Source of the DNA: Whitmania pigra
Lineage: Eukaryota > Annelida > Clitellata > Hirudinida > Haemopidae
Length of the DNA stretch: 64,000 nt
Assembly: GCA_021613335.1 (NCBI GenBank)
Contig: JAJTWR010000329.1
Coordinates: forward strand, 1,576,001 to 1,640,000
Direction of reading: 5' to 3'
Shown here one piece after another: positions 41,989 to 54,129 of this stretch. Numbering within the stretch: position 1 is the first letter of the stretch; each line of letters begins with the position of its first letter. Under the pieces are notes generated by a model. The model did not search any database and had not been told where the DNA came from. It saw only the letters and a list, made by a program, of their open reading frames with translations. The translations under genes were made by a program, and so were the position numbers.

Positions 41989-42505
41989 CATCTCAAAAAA
42001 GAAAGTCATAATAATAAATATCATGGGCAAAATGGACAAAATATAAGTAAAATTGAGCACCATTCAAATCTGCCGATTTCTACGATGGCTGAGTTCTTTC
42101 AGTCTAAAAAGTTATAGAAAGTTAAAGGTTCCTTGACTCATTGTGAGATATTAATAGTACCGGATATTATTATATTACCGTACTATAGGAAGCGCAATCC
42201 AAATTAACTGAAGAAAACTGAGGAGCCGTGTGGAATATTTGGAACTGGTGAATTAATCAGGACATGTAACTTGCTTGATAGTTGGTATGAACTGACGAGA
42301 AATTGAAATAGAACTCTGCAAATTTCAGGAATTCCGTGAATCAGGACACCCTCTGGGATATCAAACTAAGGGTTAAATTGTATTCAATTCTATCTCGTTA
42401 ATTAAATTAAATGAAAAGAAGTTTGTCTGAGTTGCTAGGTTTATATCCCACGAACTGCAGCTAGTTTTGTGCTTTTAATGATCTGCCTTTCAGCTAATTT
42501 TGTTA

Positions 42506-43072
42506 ATGACGTTCAGAATTTTCTGTCAGGTACTCGAGGAAAAGAGAGATTACCTCTGTCGCTTCGTTGATCCTCGGAATTACTTCACATTTTTGAGGAG
42601 CCGACATTGCTTAAACAAAGAGGATGAAGAGAACATTCTAGGTGAAAGACCAACAAGTGTAATATCCTGATTTCCATTCCAAGCACCCCAAAAACCTAGC
42701 ATTAAATGAATTTTTAGCTAAATGCAAAGCTAACCAAAAGCTTATATAAAGGTAAAATGCATTTTGTTACAGAGGAGAATGGGAATGTTGCTAGATTTAC
42801 TACATGACAAGGGACCAAAAGCTTACGATCACCTGTGTGATGCCATTCTTGATAATGGAACTCAGACATTCATTGTGACAGAGCTAAATCAACTTTTTGA
42901 AAAAAAATTACAGGAACTCTACAATGCGAGTGAGTAATCCATATGCAAAGTAAACTAGATTTTTGCTGAATCTTTGACTTCAATTTTTTGTTTAAACGTT
43001 ATTGTAGGAATGCAGCAATATGCTACTTCCAGCGATGGACACCTCCCAGTGCCTGGTTCAACAGAGGCTTAA
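42506..43072 (+). CDS. CARD-only protein (caspase-recruitment domain)
   Basis: Three exons (42506-42658, 42773-42929, 43008-43072) splice in frame to 124 residues. Almost the whole protein is one CARD: YLCRFVDPRNYFTFLRSRHCLNKED (helices 1-2), ENILGERPTSRRMGMLLDLL, then HDKGPKAYDHLCDAIL, where the GPKA(F/Y) turn before helix 5 is typical of RAIDD, caspase and CARD-adaptor domains. A short tail (SSDGHLPVPGSTEA) follows. CARDs pair with other CARDs in apoptosis and inflammatory signalling; a lone CARD can act as an adaptor or decoy. The exon 1 donor (agt|gtaata) is weak but is the only one that keeps frame. An additional upstream exon is possible because a splice acceptor (ctgtcag) precedes VLEEK. 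It lies tail to tail with ATG13, 270 bp away. Confidence 0.75.
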
Positions 43073-43343
43073 ATTGGAATCTAGAGCTCCTATTAATACT
43101 CAATTTGATTTGGTTTACTCACAGATAATAAACAATTTTCAAGTAATTCTATTAGCATTTGATTTCCAGAATAAAATGCAGTGCAGTAATTAAACTCAGA
43201 AAATCACTCAGATATTTTATGAACAAGCACAGAAAATGTCAACAACATTCTACGAAACAATTTTTACAGATATGGCACCACAGAATTTTTTCATTTCGTG
43301 CGTTGCATGAGACATGATAATGTCTAATAAAATGTACAAATAT

Positions 43344-44525
43344 TTAGGCATCGCTAAGTTGTTCCAAAGAATTAACAAACTCATTAATTTGTTCGGCATT
43401 CATTTCGAAGAGTGCAATTTGCTCTAGTATAGAATCCAACGGCTCTTCCAATGGGAAATCATTTTCAAACATACTTAGTGGGGGAGCATCTTGAAACTCC
43501 TTAAAGAATTTTATTAGCTCCTCCTGGCTTGCAAATGGGTAGTTTTGTTCAATCATGACAAAATCATCCTGTAATGCAACTGGATGTTGAGAAAAATTTT
43601 TGTTATCTGAGTGCTCTTGAGTTATTTTTTCAGCAATTACACCACTGCCTTCATTTGAAGGATTACATGGATTATCTCTTTTAGAATTTGCATATTTCAA
43701 TAATGATGAGAATGGAACTTCATCTCTGACTGAATTTTCAAAATTAGCATCCAAAGGAGAACCAAATGCAGCTTTCTTTCCTGCAGTTGCAAGCACCTCT
43801 TCATCTTCAGTAGAAACTGCCCTCACATTTCCCCTTGGAACTAAATTCTTATTTGATGCTAAATGGGTAATCAGATTAATCTGGCTATTTTCTGTTGTAC
43901 CCGAAAGTTGTGATACACTTTTGGCATCTAATAATAGCTTGTTTCTCCATGCAATTTGAACCTCTACAGTGCCTATTGGAGATGGTGCCACACCAATTAG
44001 GTGCTTTTTAAAATTGTCTTCCAGTGGTAGACAAGGTTCTCCGAAAGACAGACGATGATGCAACTTAATGGAAGTTTGCAGTTGATTCCTGGCAATTGCA
44101 TAACCAGGTGTAGCACGAGTTGTAAGCAAAAGAGACTTTAGAAGTGTTGTCAAACTGTTGTAAAATGTGACTTTACCACAAACGTCCTTCGGAACAGTTT
44201 TTGGAGTCTTGTAAATCCACCAATATTCTATGGTCATTGTCTCAAGGTCGGGCGTCTTCAAATAAATCTCAATGCATATAGGCTGAGATAGTTCGATGGC
44301 TTTGCCACCAAATAATAACTTCACTTCTTCTAACGTGGCTGAGCTGTCTGGTATACATAAGTTGAACCAATCAGCTGAAACAACTCCTAACAGAATTTTA
44401 GAATCAGTTTGCATTTTGCTACAGTTATGTCTAGAATAAGTAACACATTGAAGAAATTTTAATACTGCATATTTTATATACATTTCCAAGTCCTTATTCT
44501 CTTCCTTCGAAGTCATTTTCACCAA
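43344..44525 (-). CDS. ATG13: Autophagy-related protein 13 (single exon)
   Basis: An uninterrupted 393-residue frame matches animal ATG13, the adaptor that ties ULK1 to FIP200/RB1CC1 in the autophagy initiation complex. The HORMA domain occupies residues 1 to about 200: KDLEMYIKYAVLKFLQ, SADWFNLCI, VTFYNSLTTLLKSLLLTTRATPGYAIA, and GTVEVQIAWRN near its end. A disordered Ser/Asn-rich middle follows. The tail has FVMIEQNYPFASQEELIKFFKEFQ and APPLSMF, like the conserved FVMVD and FFREFQNPP blocks. A typical LC3-interacting motif is plausible there (DDFVMI). ATG13 genes normally have many introns, so the intronless form is notable. The start is shared by two Met codons (44525 and 44516). Confidence 0.9.
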   Translation of the reverse strand: MVKMTSKEENKDLEMYIKYAVLKFLQCVTYSRHNCSKMQTDSKILLGVVSADWFNLCIPDSSATLEEVKLLFGGKAIELSQPICIEIYLKTPDLETMTIEYWWIYKTPKTVPKDVCGKVTFYNSLTTLLKSLLLTTRATPGYAIARNQLQTSIKLHHRLSFGEPCLPLEDNFKKHLIGVAPSPIGTVEVQIAWRNKLLLDAKSVSQLSGTTENSQINLITHLASNKNLVPRGNVRAVSTEDEEVLATAGKKAAFGSPLDANFENSVRDEVPFSSLLKYANSKRDNPCNPSNEGSGVIAEKITQEHSDNKNFSQHPVALQDDFVMIEQNYPFASQEELIKFFKEFQDAPPLSMFENDFPLEEPLDSILEQIALFEMNAEQINEFVNSLEQLSDA

Positions 44526-44868
44526 CTAGTTAACAAAGTGCGTTGTTTTCATAAGGCATTCCCACCCAACTTTTCACTTTTAATTCCACTTCATGTAATT
44601 GTAAATTAAGATATTCTTTTAAAACGTTTTTAAAATATTAGCATTTTTAAAATTTAAACATAAATACAACTTTACAATAGCAATATTTGTCATTAAATAA
44701 ACTCGTAATATGCTGACATTTAAATTTTACATAAAATTTTATTTTTTAGCAATCTGTTTGGTAATAGTTTAACGATAGTATTTTTATATATGTTACATGT
44801 GGAATGTAAATAGCTGTCGATAATACATATATATATTCTAACTAGGCTTGCGGGTTGTTTCCTATCAG
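44526..44868. promoter_or_regulatory. Candidate bidirectional promoter between ATG13 and CCDC59
   Basis: The two start codons diverge across 343 bp of AT-rich DNA. No other gene fits between them. Individual elements such as TATA boxes cannot be separated from the AT-rich background. Confidence 0.5.
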
Positions 44869-46135
44869 ATGGAGAATAAATTTAAAGACAGACGGCAAAT
44901 TAAACGACACAAAGAGTTTTTGAAAGAAAAAGCTGAATTGGTAGATTGGAAAAAAAGACTGGAAAAAATTTACGCAGAGGAAGAAGATGCGAACGAATCC
45001 AGCCCAAAAAAGTTATTTTTTTGTTTTTATATACCGTGTCCATCTGATCATCCTTATCAATGCTGATAAATAAGGTGAATGAAATATGTATGATAGAGCT
45101 ATAAACCTTAGCTTATTTAGCACACCTACCAAGTTTATTTACCTAATTAAGTTTATTTATTCAAAATCTGCCACTTGCTCACAGACAAACATGACTAAGA
45201 AAAAAACACCATTGTAACAAAAGTTCTGTCAGCAACCTTTAAATGTATAGATTGTTTAATATTTAAAGTTGTTCAACAAAGCTAGGGTAATTTTGGCAAT
45301 ATCTACTGGGGCTGAATTCCTGAAGCAGAAATGTATTTAATTTATCCTCCTGCATGATGGAGGATTGCCAGTGGTGTAACACGGATTGTAAAATTGGTCA
45401 AATGTTACAACAGGAAAGTCTAATACTGGCAGAATAGCTCTAAAAATTTCACACTGAAGAAAACACATAAGGAAAAGCGAGTAAACTTTGATGTCAAAAA
45501 TTATGTTATGTTGTAGATATTGATCTCAGAAGCTTTTCTAGTTTTACTGGAGCTATTGAAATTATGTAACCTGACCCAATAGACAAAAAGTATAGAAATT
45601 TAGAAAGTATCAGGAGCATAGTGACAAGGGTAGGGGATTGCCCCGCCAACAGATATTACTGCACCTCTATTTATTTGATCGTGTTGGTATGTTGTTACCG
45701 GTCATATTGCCTAACATGACTGAGCTCATGCTCTACCTCTACAACATGCATCATTAGAACTTTGATATATGCGATTGAATGTCTCTAAATTTGGTTAAAA
45801 CGTTTGACATTTCTCAGGGAGAAACACGGTTCAAAAAAAGTTTCCCGATATCACAAAGAAATAAAAAAATTTCAAGAAATTCAGACTAGTAAAGCAATCA
45901 AGAGAGAAGTAAGTAATATGTTGCATCTCATCTACCTAAACTTAAATATTTTTACTATTAAATTTTGTAGGAATTCCTAAAAAAGAAGCAAGAGAAAGAG
46001 GAAGCTCTTGCCAAATACCATTCAGAACAGAAAAAGAAGAAGAAAATGCTATACAAGAAAACTACTAAGGGCCAACCAAATATGGATAGTAGGATGAAAC
46101 TGTTGCTAGAGAAGATTGAAAAACAACGAGAGTGA
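44869..46135 (+). CDS. CCDC59: CCDC59 / TTF1-associated protein 26 homologue
   Basis: Exons 44869-45011, 45818-45908 and 45971-46135 join in frame to 132 residues. The protein is almost all charged helix: ENKFKDRRQIKRHKEFLKEK, then IKKFQEIQTSKAIKREEFLK, EKEEALAKYHSEQKKKKK, and the end KKTTKGQPNMDSRMKLLLEKI. The TKKGQPNLN...LLxKIQ tail is the hallmark of CCDC59/TAP26, a small nucleolar protein linked to ribosome small-subunit assembly and, in mammals, to TTF1. The homologue is about half the mammalian length because the N-terminal part is missing or in an unfound upstream exon. Its stop is 64 bases from the stop of the convergent receptor gene. Confidence 0.8.
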
Positions 46136-46199
46136 TTGTTATCACTATTTATTTTAAAAAACAATTGCACTTTTAAGATATTGTGTCAACTGGACATGA

Positions 46200-49100
46200 T
46201 TAAACATTTGTGGAATGCATGGATGAATTATTTGTTTGACTGTGACTTAAGTTTACATTTACAACTTCTTTCTGCAATCTATAATTTTCCAAAAGGTAAT
46301 GTCTGGGATCAATGGTCACTCTTTTCTTCGGCACTGGATTTCCAATGACATCCGTTAACAATGAATTATCTGAGGTTTTACTTAAGAAGGGTGGTGCATT
46401 GAATTGCTGAGTAACTTGGGGACTCCAGTGTACTGGAATTGAACTTATTTGTCTGGATTCTATTGGGCTCCAGAGTTCTAGAGATACATTATCCTCTCTG
46501 ATTCTTGCTTCAGGTCTTTGGATGTAGGAGAAAGAGGAAGAAGGTGAGGTCTCGTCTACACCTGGATTCGATCCTATATATTGAGGCTCTTCATAAACAT
46601 GATATATACTCTTAGCTTTGTTTGATTCCTGATTTTCTGGCATGGATGATTGATTAGGAATATGTGGGAATTCCAAAACATCATTATCACTTCCAACAAA
46701 GGAGAAATTGGCATCTGTTCTTGTGTTTACATTTGTGGCATACACAGTATTTTCAACACCGTGAGTCGGATTTGCATGTTGTAAGTCAGTAACTGATGGG
46801 AGAGGTGGTTTGGTAGTTGGTGAGAATTTGAAAGCCTGCCCTAATATAGAGATAGTTGATTCTGAGCGTCTCGCATCAGATTTGTCACTTTTCTTCCCTT
46901 TGATACTTATTAATATTGCTGCAACTATAAAAGCTACCACAAGTACGCATCCAAGAATAATACCAGCCATCTCACCACTTCCCAAATGCTCTGTCGTTTT
47001 TGGAACTGAAATTTTTAATGAAACATCTACATCGTAAAATGTGATGAATTCAAATAAGAAATTTTATGAAGGAGATTAGCAATACCTTGAGTGGGAAATT
47101 CATCTGAATTGTTCTTTTTGACATCTGCATGAACACACAAAACATCACAAATGCAAAGCAAAATTGACTAGATACTCTTACCAGAGCAATTCCTTTCATC
47201 TCTACCATCCCAACAATCCATTACTCCATTGCACATACAAAGGTAATCATCGCATGTGGTTGTCCCGCTACACATGGTCGATGGAGAGGAAAGGGATGCC
47301 AGGTTGATCTCAGTGCCTTGCGGCTTTGTGGAAGTTGAACTGTCTACTCAGTGATAAAAGAGACGGTAATGATTTTAAATTAAACAAACCATTAGAAACA
47401 AAAAGCCAAGTATTTAGAAAGTGGAGTCATACTTGTTGGAACATTGTAGAAAAAGCCTTGATCAACAGCAATTCTCTTCACAAATATAAAGCAGCTTTTC
47501 CCAAAGCCATTAATTGCAATCTACAATCACAAAATAAATTACTGAATATTACATCATAGGAGACCATTAAGAAATCCAACCTGATGGGGCTCACTGAGTT
47601 TATATTCGCCTTGAGCAATCTGCCATTCATTCATGTCTTTTCCTTTCCCACTCCAAATTTCTCTTAATGAATTGTTTAGCAGCAGGATGGTTATGGACAC
47701 ATAGCACAGATCAGATTCTCTTAAACTTCTGATGTAATACTCTACATGAATTTCATGGCTTTCTGAAGATTCGTAGGAAGGGCTCATCAGGGTTCCCATA
47801 GATGGAATACTAGAAAGATCTAGATTAGCAAATCCTTGGTCTGAAAATTCAATACATGTGAGGACCCAATTCAAAGAACAATATGACTATTTAAATGCTA
47901 ACTCGTATCTGGTTCTCTTAAGAAATCCCATAATTTTAAAAGGAAATTTGACATGGAAGATAAATTTGGAATGTGGGCATTTGTCCATCCACATAAGCTC
48001 GTAGCAAAATTGCATGACAATTCTCCTAAAAAAATAGCCAACAAGCTTCAGAAATTTGGTAGCACAATGGTCGGGTGAACATACCATCGGAACACAAGCC
48101 TTCAGACAAACTTATGTCACGGAGACTAAACCAAGAATTTCCTCCTGTTGTGAATTCAATTTTCAGCTCAAAATTTTCAACATTTTCCATATTCAGCTGC
48201 AGATTTTTCCACAATGGCGCAGTCCGGTTTTGCCCCTTGAAATGCTTTCTCCACTCAGGGATTGTGGAAATTCGATTATAAAAGATAACTACTACAGCAT
48301 TCTCACTAATTGATTCGCTATAAAACATGTACCAAATAGAAAAGCAATACTGTTTCTTGTAGACATTAACACTTGATCCATCAACAGATGATGAGGCCGA
48401 CTTAGTTTTCAAGTTGAATTGTCCTTAGGAAAAAAAATATATATTTATAAAAAAAAAAATAAATTATGACACATCAATTCTCACTATTTAAGTCTTCTTC
48501 CAAAAAGAACCCTTGAAGCACTAAATCACAATAAGTTTCTGTCATTGAACTGCATGTATGAATATATACAATTTTTTATTTTTGCTCATATAATTGCATT
48601 CAGATTACAAAGCAAAAACTAACATATTGGACAAAATATCACAAGCAAAAATATTTCTCCCTGAAAATAAATATGGCTCTTATTGTTTTAGGCAAAGTAT
48701 TTCATGCACACATTGAATAAGCATGAACCATGAAAACATCTCCCGTGAATATAACTTTCATCAGATTTATCACTGCAGTCATTTGCTCCATCACACACTT
48801 TATCTAATGCAATGCATTGTCTGTTGAAACATGTCCACTGTCCATCACTACAGGGAGCTAAAAATATTTTTTAAGCCTAACTGAACAATATTATCTGCAA
48901 AATAGTTCAATATACCTTGACCGTCAATCCTAGGGTATGACATGTCATTACCAACAATAAAATATTCAATGTAGAATCCTCGCTCAACGGTAATATTGTC
49001 ACTTACAAATGTTATATCGAGGGTGTTCCTGTTCTTTATTGGCCCTGGGATACAGCAATGTAAATATAAATGTTTTTAGAAACACCCTTTTTTAACGAAT

Positions 49101-49740
49101 TACTTATTATTACTTAATTCAAATACAAATCAAAATTCTTAAATCTCACAGCAAAGGTTTGGAGACCATATTGACGAAAAGTCATTTTTTGGGTCGTATA
49201 TACCATATTGCCAAACACCACTTCCACAATACTTGTAACTGTTTCCTGGAACTCCAATTTTCAAGTAATCAAACGAACAAAAGGGTGAGGAATTTTCTAG
49301 AAAAAACGACTTCGTCTGAAAACAGATCTTCTCGTTTGTAGTAAAATTTGATTCCGGGAAATAAATAGTGTACGTGCAGTTGAGCTTATTTTGGTAGTTG
49401 AAAGGATATTTGTAACTCCTTAATATTCCTTTCTGGGATCGCACCACATAGGAATGGCTGCAGTCTGCTTTAAACACAAAAGTAAAAGTTCAAATTAGCA
49501 AAAGTGAAACCTTTCGATCCAATCACTTCAATTTTTAGTGATGATATCGACATGAGGCAAACAAAAATCTGCGCTGATTGACAGATGGAAAAGTAATTTC
49601 TTTTCACGCCGGAAGCCCTCGGGATTTCGCGGCGAGGGCGCCAATGTTGCAAGTGAATGCTGAACGAGACTATGTTGCTTAAATTAACGGACGAATTTGT
49701 TAATCGAAGATATTGGAATATTGTGGATTGGAACATGTTA
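46200..49740 (-). CDS. CUB/LDLa/MAM single-pass membrane receptor
   Basis: At least nine minus-strand exons encode, in order: a hydrophobic start (49736 down; signal peptide not firmly placed); a CUB domain ([42 protein letters not shown], then [11 protein letters not shown] near 49030); an LDL-receptor class A repeat ([27 protein letters not shown], 48850-48740); a MAM domain ([34 protein letters not shown], 48412-48080); a second MAM ([12 protein letters not shown], then GFANLDLS, and [10 protein letters not shown]); a second LDLa ([18 protein letters not shown], 47290-47177); a transmembrane helix ([19 protein letters not shown]) and a 230-residue tail with Tyr motifs ([11 protein letters not shown]). 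All extracellular modules are adhesion or ligand-binding types. No human orthologue with this exact order comes to mind. Confidence 0.82.
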
Positions 49741-49749
49741 TTACTTATT

Positions 49750-51195
49750 TATCAAGTGATGCGGTTAATTTCCAGGTTTAATTCGAATCATGAAAACAGC
49801 ACAAATGAATAATTATTCCAGACCCGATATGTAATTAGTTAGCAGATTAGACGATTCTCACGACGTCTCACATTGCACAACTTTTTAACTTATGACTATC
49901 CAGAAGCATTTCAGCTTCTGTATTCCAGTAATGGGCATAACTTGATGAGAAGATCTTTTTTGCTTCTCGTCAGAAGTCAGGAAGACGTAACAGCTGCTGC
50001 CCCCTTCATCCTAATTATGTCCCTGATCCAAAGTGAGCAAAAGTGATATAGCTATTGCTAAGTTTCAGCATCTCATACTAGGAATTTGCCTGATAAATTA
50101 CTACAAGCTGCAAAGAGACAGCATCGTTGATAAATAGCTGGGTTTGAAGGATTTAATCCACTTACACATCTTGCATCAGAAATAATTCATTTTGTGTGTG
50201 TGAAACTTAAGACGACAATTTATGAATGACCCCATTATGCATCGCTCTAGCGATTTATTTTAATTATTAAGACGCAAGTTTATTGACGTTTATTAAATTG
50301 ATATAAGAACAATCGTACACGTTTTGATTCACTGTAGATAGATTTACATCGATGTATTATTTGGTGAGTCATTGTTGTACACAGACTTGAAATAACCAAA
50401 TGCAGGGTTCCACTATTTGATGAACATTTACGAAAGCTAAAAAGATCAAACGATTCTTTAGAAGTAAAGTGTCAGCATGGCCGAGTCGAGGATGTCTGTT
50501 TGATATGAGCTATTACAACCTCTTGGAACTGATAATTTGAATTTCTATTTAACTTAATTGACCAAAAGCATTTCGACTGCAGATGCTCGTGGTGTAAGCT
50601 GGATGTTGAAATCTGGGTTTTACATTTTACATACTTCGACAATAAAAATGTTTTCATAAGCATAGTAATAAACAATAAATTAAAATACAGATAAGTTTCA
50701 ATAAAACTACCTTATTTATTTTATCAATTCATCAAACAACTTCTCTTAAAACAATGTTTAAAATTAAGTTAATTTTGTAATTTTCCACTAAATATGATAC
50801 AAATTATTGACCAACTTGTTTCTGTAAGCAAATGATAATCCATTAATAGAAAAAGCAAAGAACGCGCGAAGAGCATTTTAGACTTTCTCTCGGGCTTTTC
50901 TAATCGAGTTTTATAAGATCAGGCCAGCAGCGAAGATCGTCAACTCCCATGTGAGCTTTAAAGCTTGATTCATTGAAGTTCTGCTTGTCTTCGGATGAGC
51001 TCAATAGAATATTTCGCTAACATATTTGAAGATATGTGGCAGGGTAAGTTAGATTGGTGCCGACAGACATCTCTTTGTATGCCATTGAAAGAAAGTTCTT
51101 CGCACGATTAAGGAACTCTTAAAGGAAAGCCTGGTGGTTTAACGTGATGAGTTATTATTTATACTTTTTCAATAATATTATTTATTATATTATGA
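49750..51195. other. Intergenic region with nothing recognised
   Basis: No supported exon on either strand. It includes the probable promoter of the CUB/MAM gene near 49750. Confidence 0.4.
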
Positions 51196-51196
51196 T

Positions 51197-51714
<518 letters not shown>

Positions 51715-51719
51715 TTGCA

Positions 51720-53653
51720 TTTAAATTTGATGCAGCTGCAAACAATGGAAGTCTAGTATATCAATTCGATTAGTTACGCCGCAAGCAAATGAAGTCGCAG
51801 GTCAACAAGGTGGCTTCGAGATGATTGTGTCTCGGATGAATGTTCAACCAAGACTTGAGAGAGTAAATCCTAATAACAAAGCAACTTCGTCCGCTGTTAA
51901 AGCTTTAATAACTTGCGATTAAGAACTAAGACCAAATAAAAAAAATCAGGTTATCAATAGCAGATCGTTTGGAACCTTTATTTCGCTTTGAGAGAACAGT
52001 TTTTTAGGAGTTTAAGAGCGTATGATTGTAATTCTCCTTAATAACGTAACTCTTTAAATAGTCCAGATTAATCGTAGTTGCCATGACATTCATTATTTAT
52101 TTAATTATATTTTATATGTTATATAAATTTAATGTAATCTAATTATATGTATATATATATGTTGTATATTATACATATAACAGTATATATGTATATATGT
52201 TGTATATTATACATATAATATTGTATGTATATTATATGTATAATTTAACTTGATTTTGTTCAACATTGATGAAAAGTTCGAAACAGTCAAAAAAATCTCA
52301 TAAAAGTCAAAATAAACAGTGTCTGAAAGAATCGTGTTGTTCTTCAAGATATTTTCAAAACTTCAAGAAACGCGTGGGAAAACTTTGAACCAACTGAAGC
52401 GCGATCTGCTTCTTGTGATTCTTCTGCATTTAGGATTTCTAAAAATAAAATGTATTTAAGTTAGCGAAAACTATAAATGACGAATACGATGCCTAGAAAC
52501 AAATAACAGTATCTTTTAAAATTTTCAATTAAAACAAAAACTCTTAAAAATCATTTGTGGTTGTGGCAGGAGCCAAAGACCATAAAAAGGAGGCCTTAAG
52601 ATTTTAGGAATATTTCGGCGTTGAGCGAAGATTCGCACCCCGCTGATATGACAACCCTGTAAAAAGTTATTTCTAAATTCATATAATTAAAGATACACAA
52701 TTCACGAAATCTTGATTCTTACATTGATAAAGCAAAATAAAACCATCAACGACTATGAAAATGTTGGCTAGCCTACCAAACGACGACTTCGCTGGCATTA
52801 GCAAAGTATTTATGCCCATCTCGCGGAGTTCGGAAAAATTTACTATCAAGATTCACCAGCAGTGAACCCATTCAGCGAGATTGGTTGATTGCGGAAATGT
52901 TACATAAGTCAGTAGTAATGATAATGATAATGCATCCGAATTTAATCAAATCCAAACTGAACTTCAAGGCTACATGAATGTTTGGGTAGCTTTTATTGAA
53001 GAAAAATGTTTACAGTTAAGTTTGAAAAGTTGTATCTTGATTTAATCATCTCCTAGCTAAACCTTTCAGTTTATTTTAAATTGTGTTTCATCTCTTAATC
53101 ATCGAACGGGGTCGTGGGGCTCTTCAGAAGTGACGTGAAAATGAAACAATGATCAACATCTGCCGCCTTTAACGACCTTTACAAATGTCTAATTTGACAT
53201 CTGGCGAATTAAACAAATGATCAAGCTACTCTATTCTGGTTAATTTATTCAAACCATAATAGAAATAAAAGTAATTGAGCCAGCAATTGTTTCCAAAGAA
53301 CCAAATGCTCTATACATTAATTTATTTATTATCGTCCTTGATGCAAGATGTCACCCATTGATTTCTGCTTGACATCGCTAACAGCGAGACATCAATGAAA
53401 AGCTTTGTTATGTTTTTTTTATATTTTTTTTATGTTGTGTTGCGTACTCGGACCTGTTTTCAACGACTTGAGGCTCCTTAAGCCACTAAAAGTAATGTTA
53501 AGAAGATGGGTTAAGTTATAATGATATACTCGTGGCGCCATATAAATTAACTATTAATATTTGACTGCTATTATAATAATTAACTGTTACTTTTGTTTCT
53601 GACGTATTGGGTTTGACGTTGCACGATGATGTGGCATTTAAGATAAGCAGAAT
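51720..53653. other. Intergenic region with an AT-rich tandem repeat
   Basis: No coding exon was supported. The only structure noted is the AT-palindromic tandem at 52146-52223. Confidence 0.4.
52146..52223 (+). repeat. AT-rich tandem repeat with palindromic core
   Basis: Two about 38-40 bp units share the core tgttgtatattatacatataa, each preceded by an alternating ta/tg run. The core contains tatattata and tgta/taca symmetry, so each unit can fold on itself. Confidence 0.8.
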
Positions 53654-53661
53654 TTTAAACA
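53654..53661. repeat. Target-site duplication of hAT MITE, left
   Basis: tttaaaca, repeated at 53850-53857. Confidence 0.8.
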
Positions 53662-53849
53662 CAGTGACGTCATTGCAGCTTTTTCCAATAGGGGCAAATC
53701 ATCGCACAACTTGAGAAGACGACCTTTTTCTGCTTTTTTCAAAATTCAGGGCGGGGGCAAACCCTTGTAACATATGAAGAGATGATCCCTTTTTGCGTCT
53801 AGTCTAGGGCCAGGGAAGGGGGGAGGGCAACGGCCAAATTACGTCCCTG
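53662..53849. mobile_element. Short non-autonomous hAT (MITE)
   Basis: A 188-bp non-coding element begins CAGTGACGTCATT and its reverse complement begins CAGGGACGTAATT (11 of 13 identical). It is flanked by the perfect 8-bp duplication tttaaaca (53654-53661, 53850-53857). The TIR start and duplication length indicate a hAT element; the GC-rich interior (gggcgggggcaaac, ggggggagggcaac) is typical of hAT MITEs. Confidence 0.8.
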
Positions 53850-53857
53850 TTTAAACA
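53850..53857. repeat. Target-site duplication of hAT MITE, right
   Basis: tttaaaca, identical to 53654-53661. Confidence 0.8.
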
Positions 53858-54129
53858 TCGAGTGTGCAGTTCTTCCACCTCATAATAGAGTTGCTGCTAT
53901 TTCTGTTCACGCTACTGAAGTAGCTTGATGTTCTTTTCCTCTTATAATATGTAAAAGTGTACTGTAACGTTTATTCAAACACCAAAAAGCAAAGTCGATA
54001 TCGAACGCATATAAACAAAGAGAGACAAAGAGCAATATGACTGCGGTGCCAAAAGATACTAAAATTCATTTATATAAATATATATACGTTTATCCTCACA
54101 TCCTCCTTTCTAAGTTACTCCCTATATCG

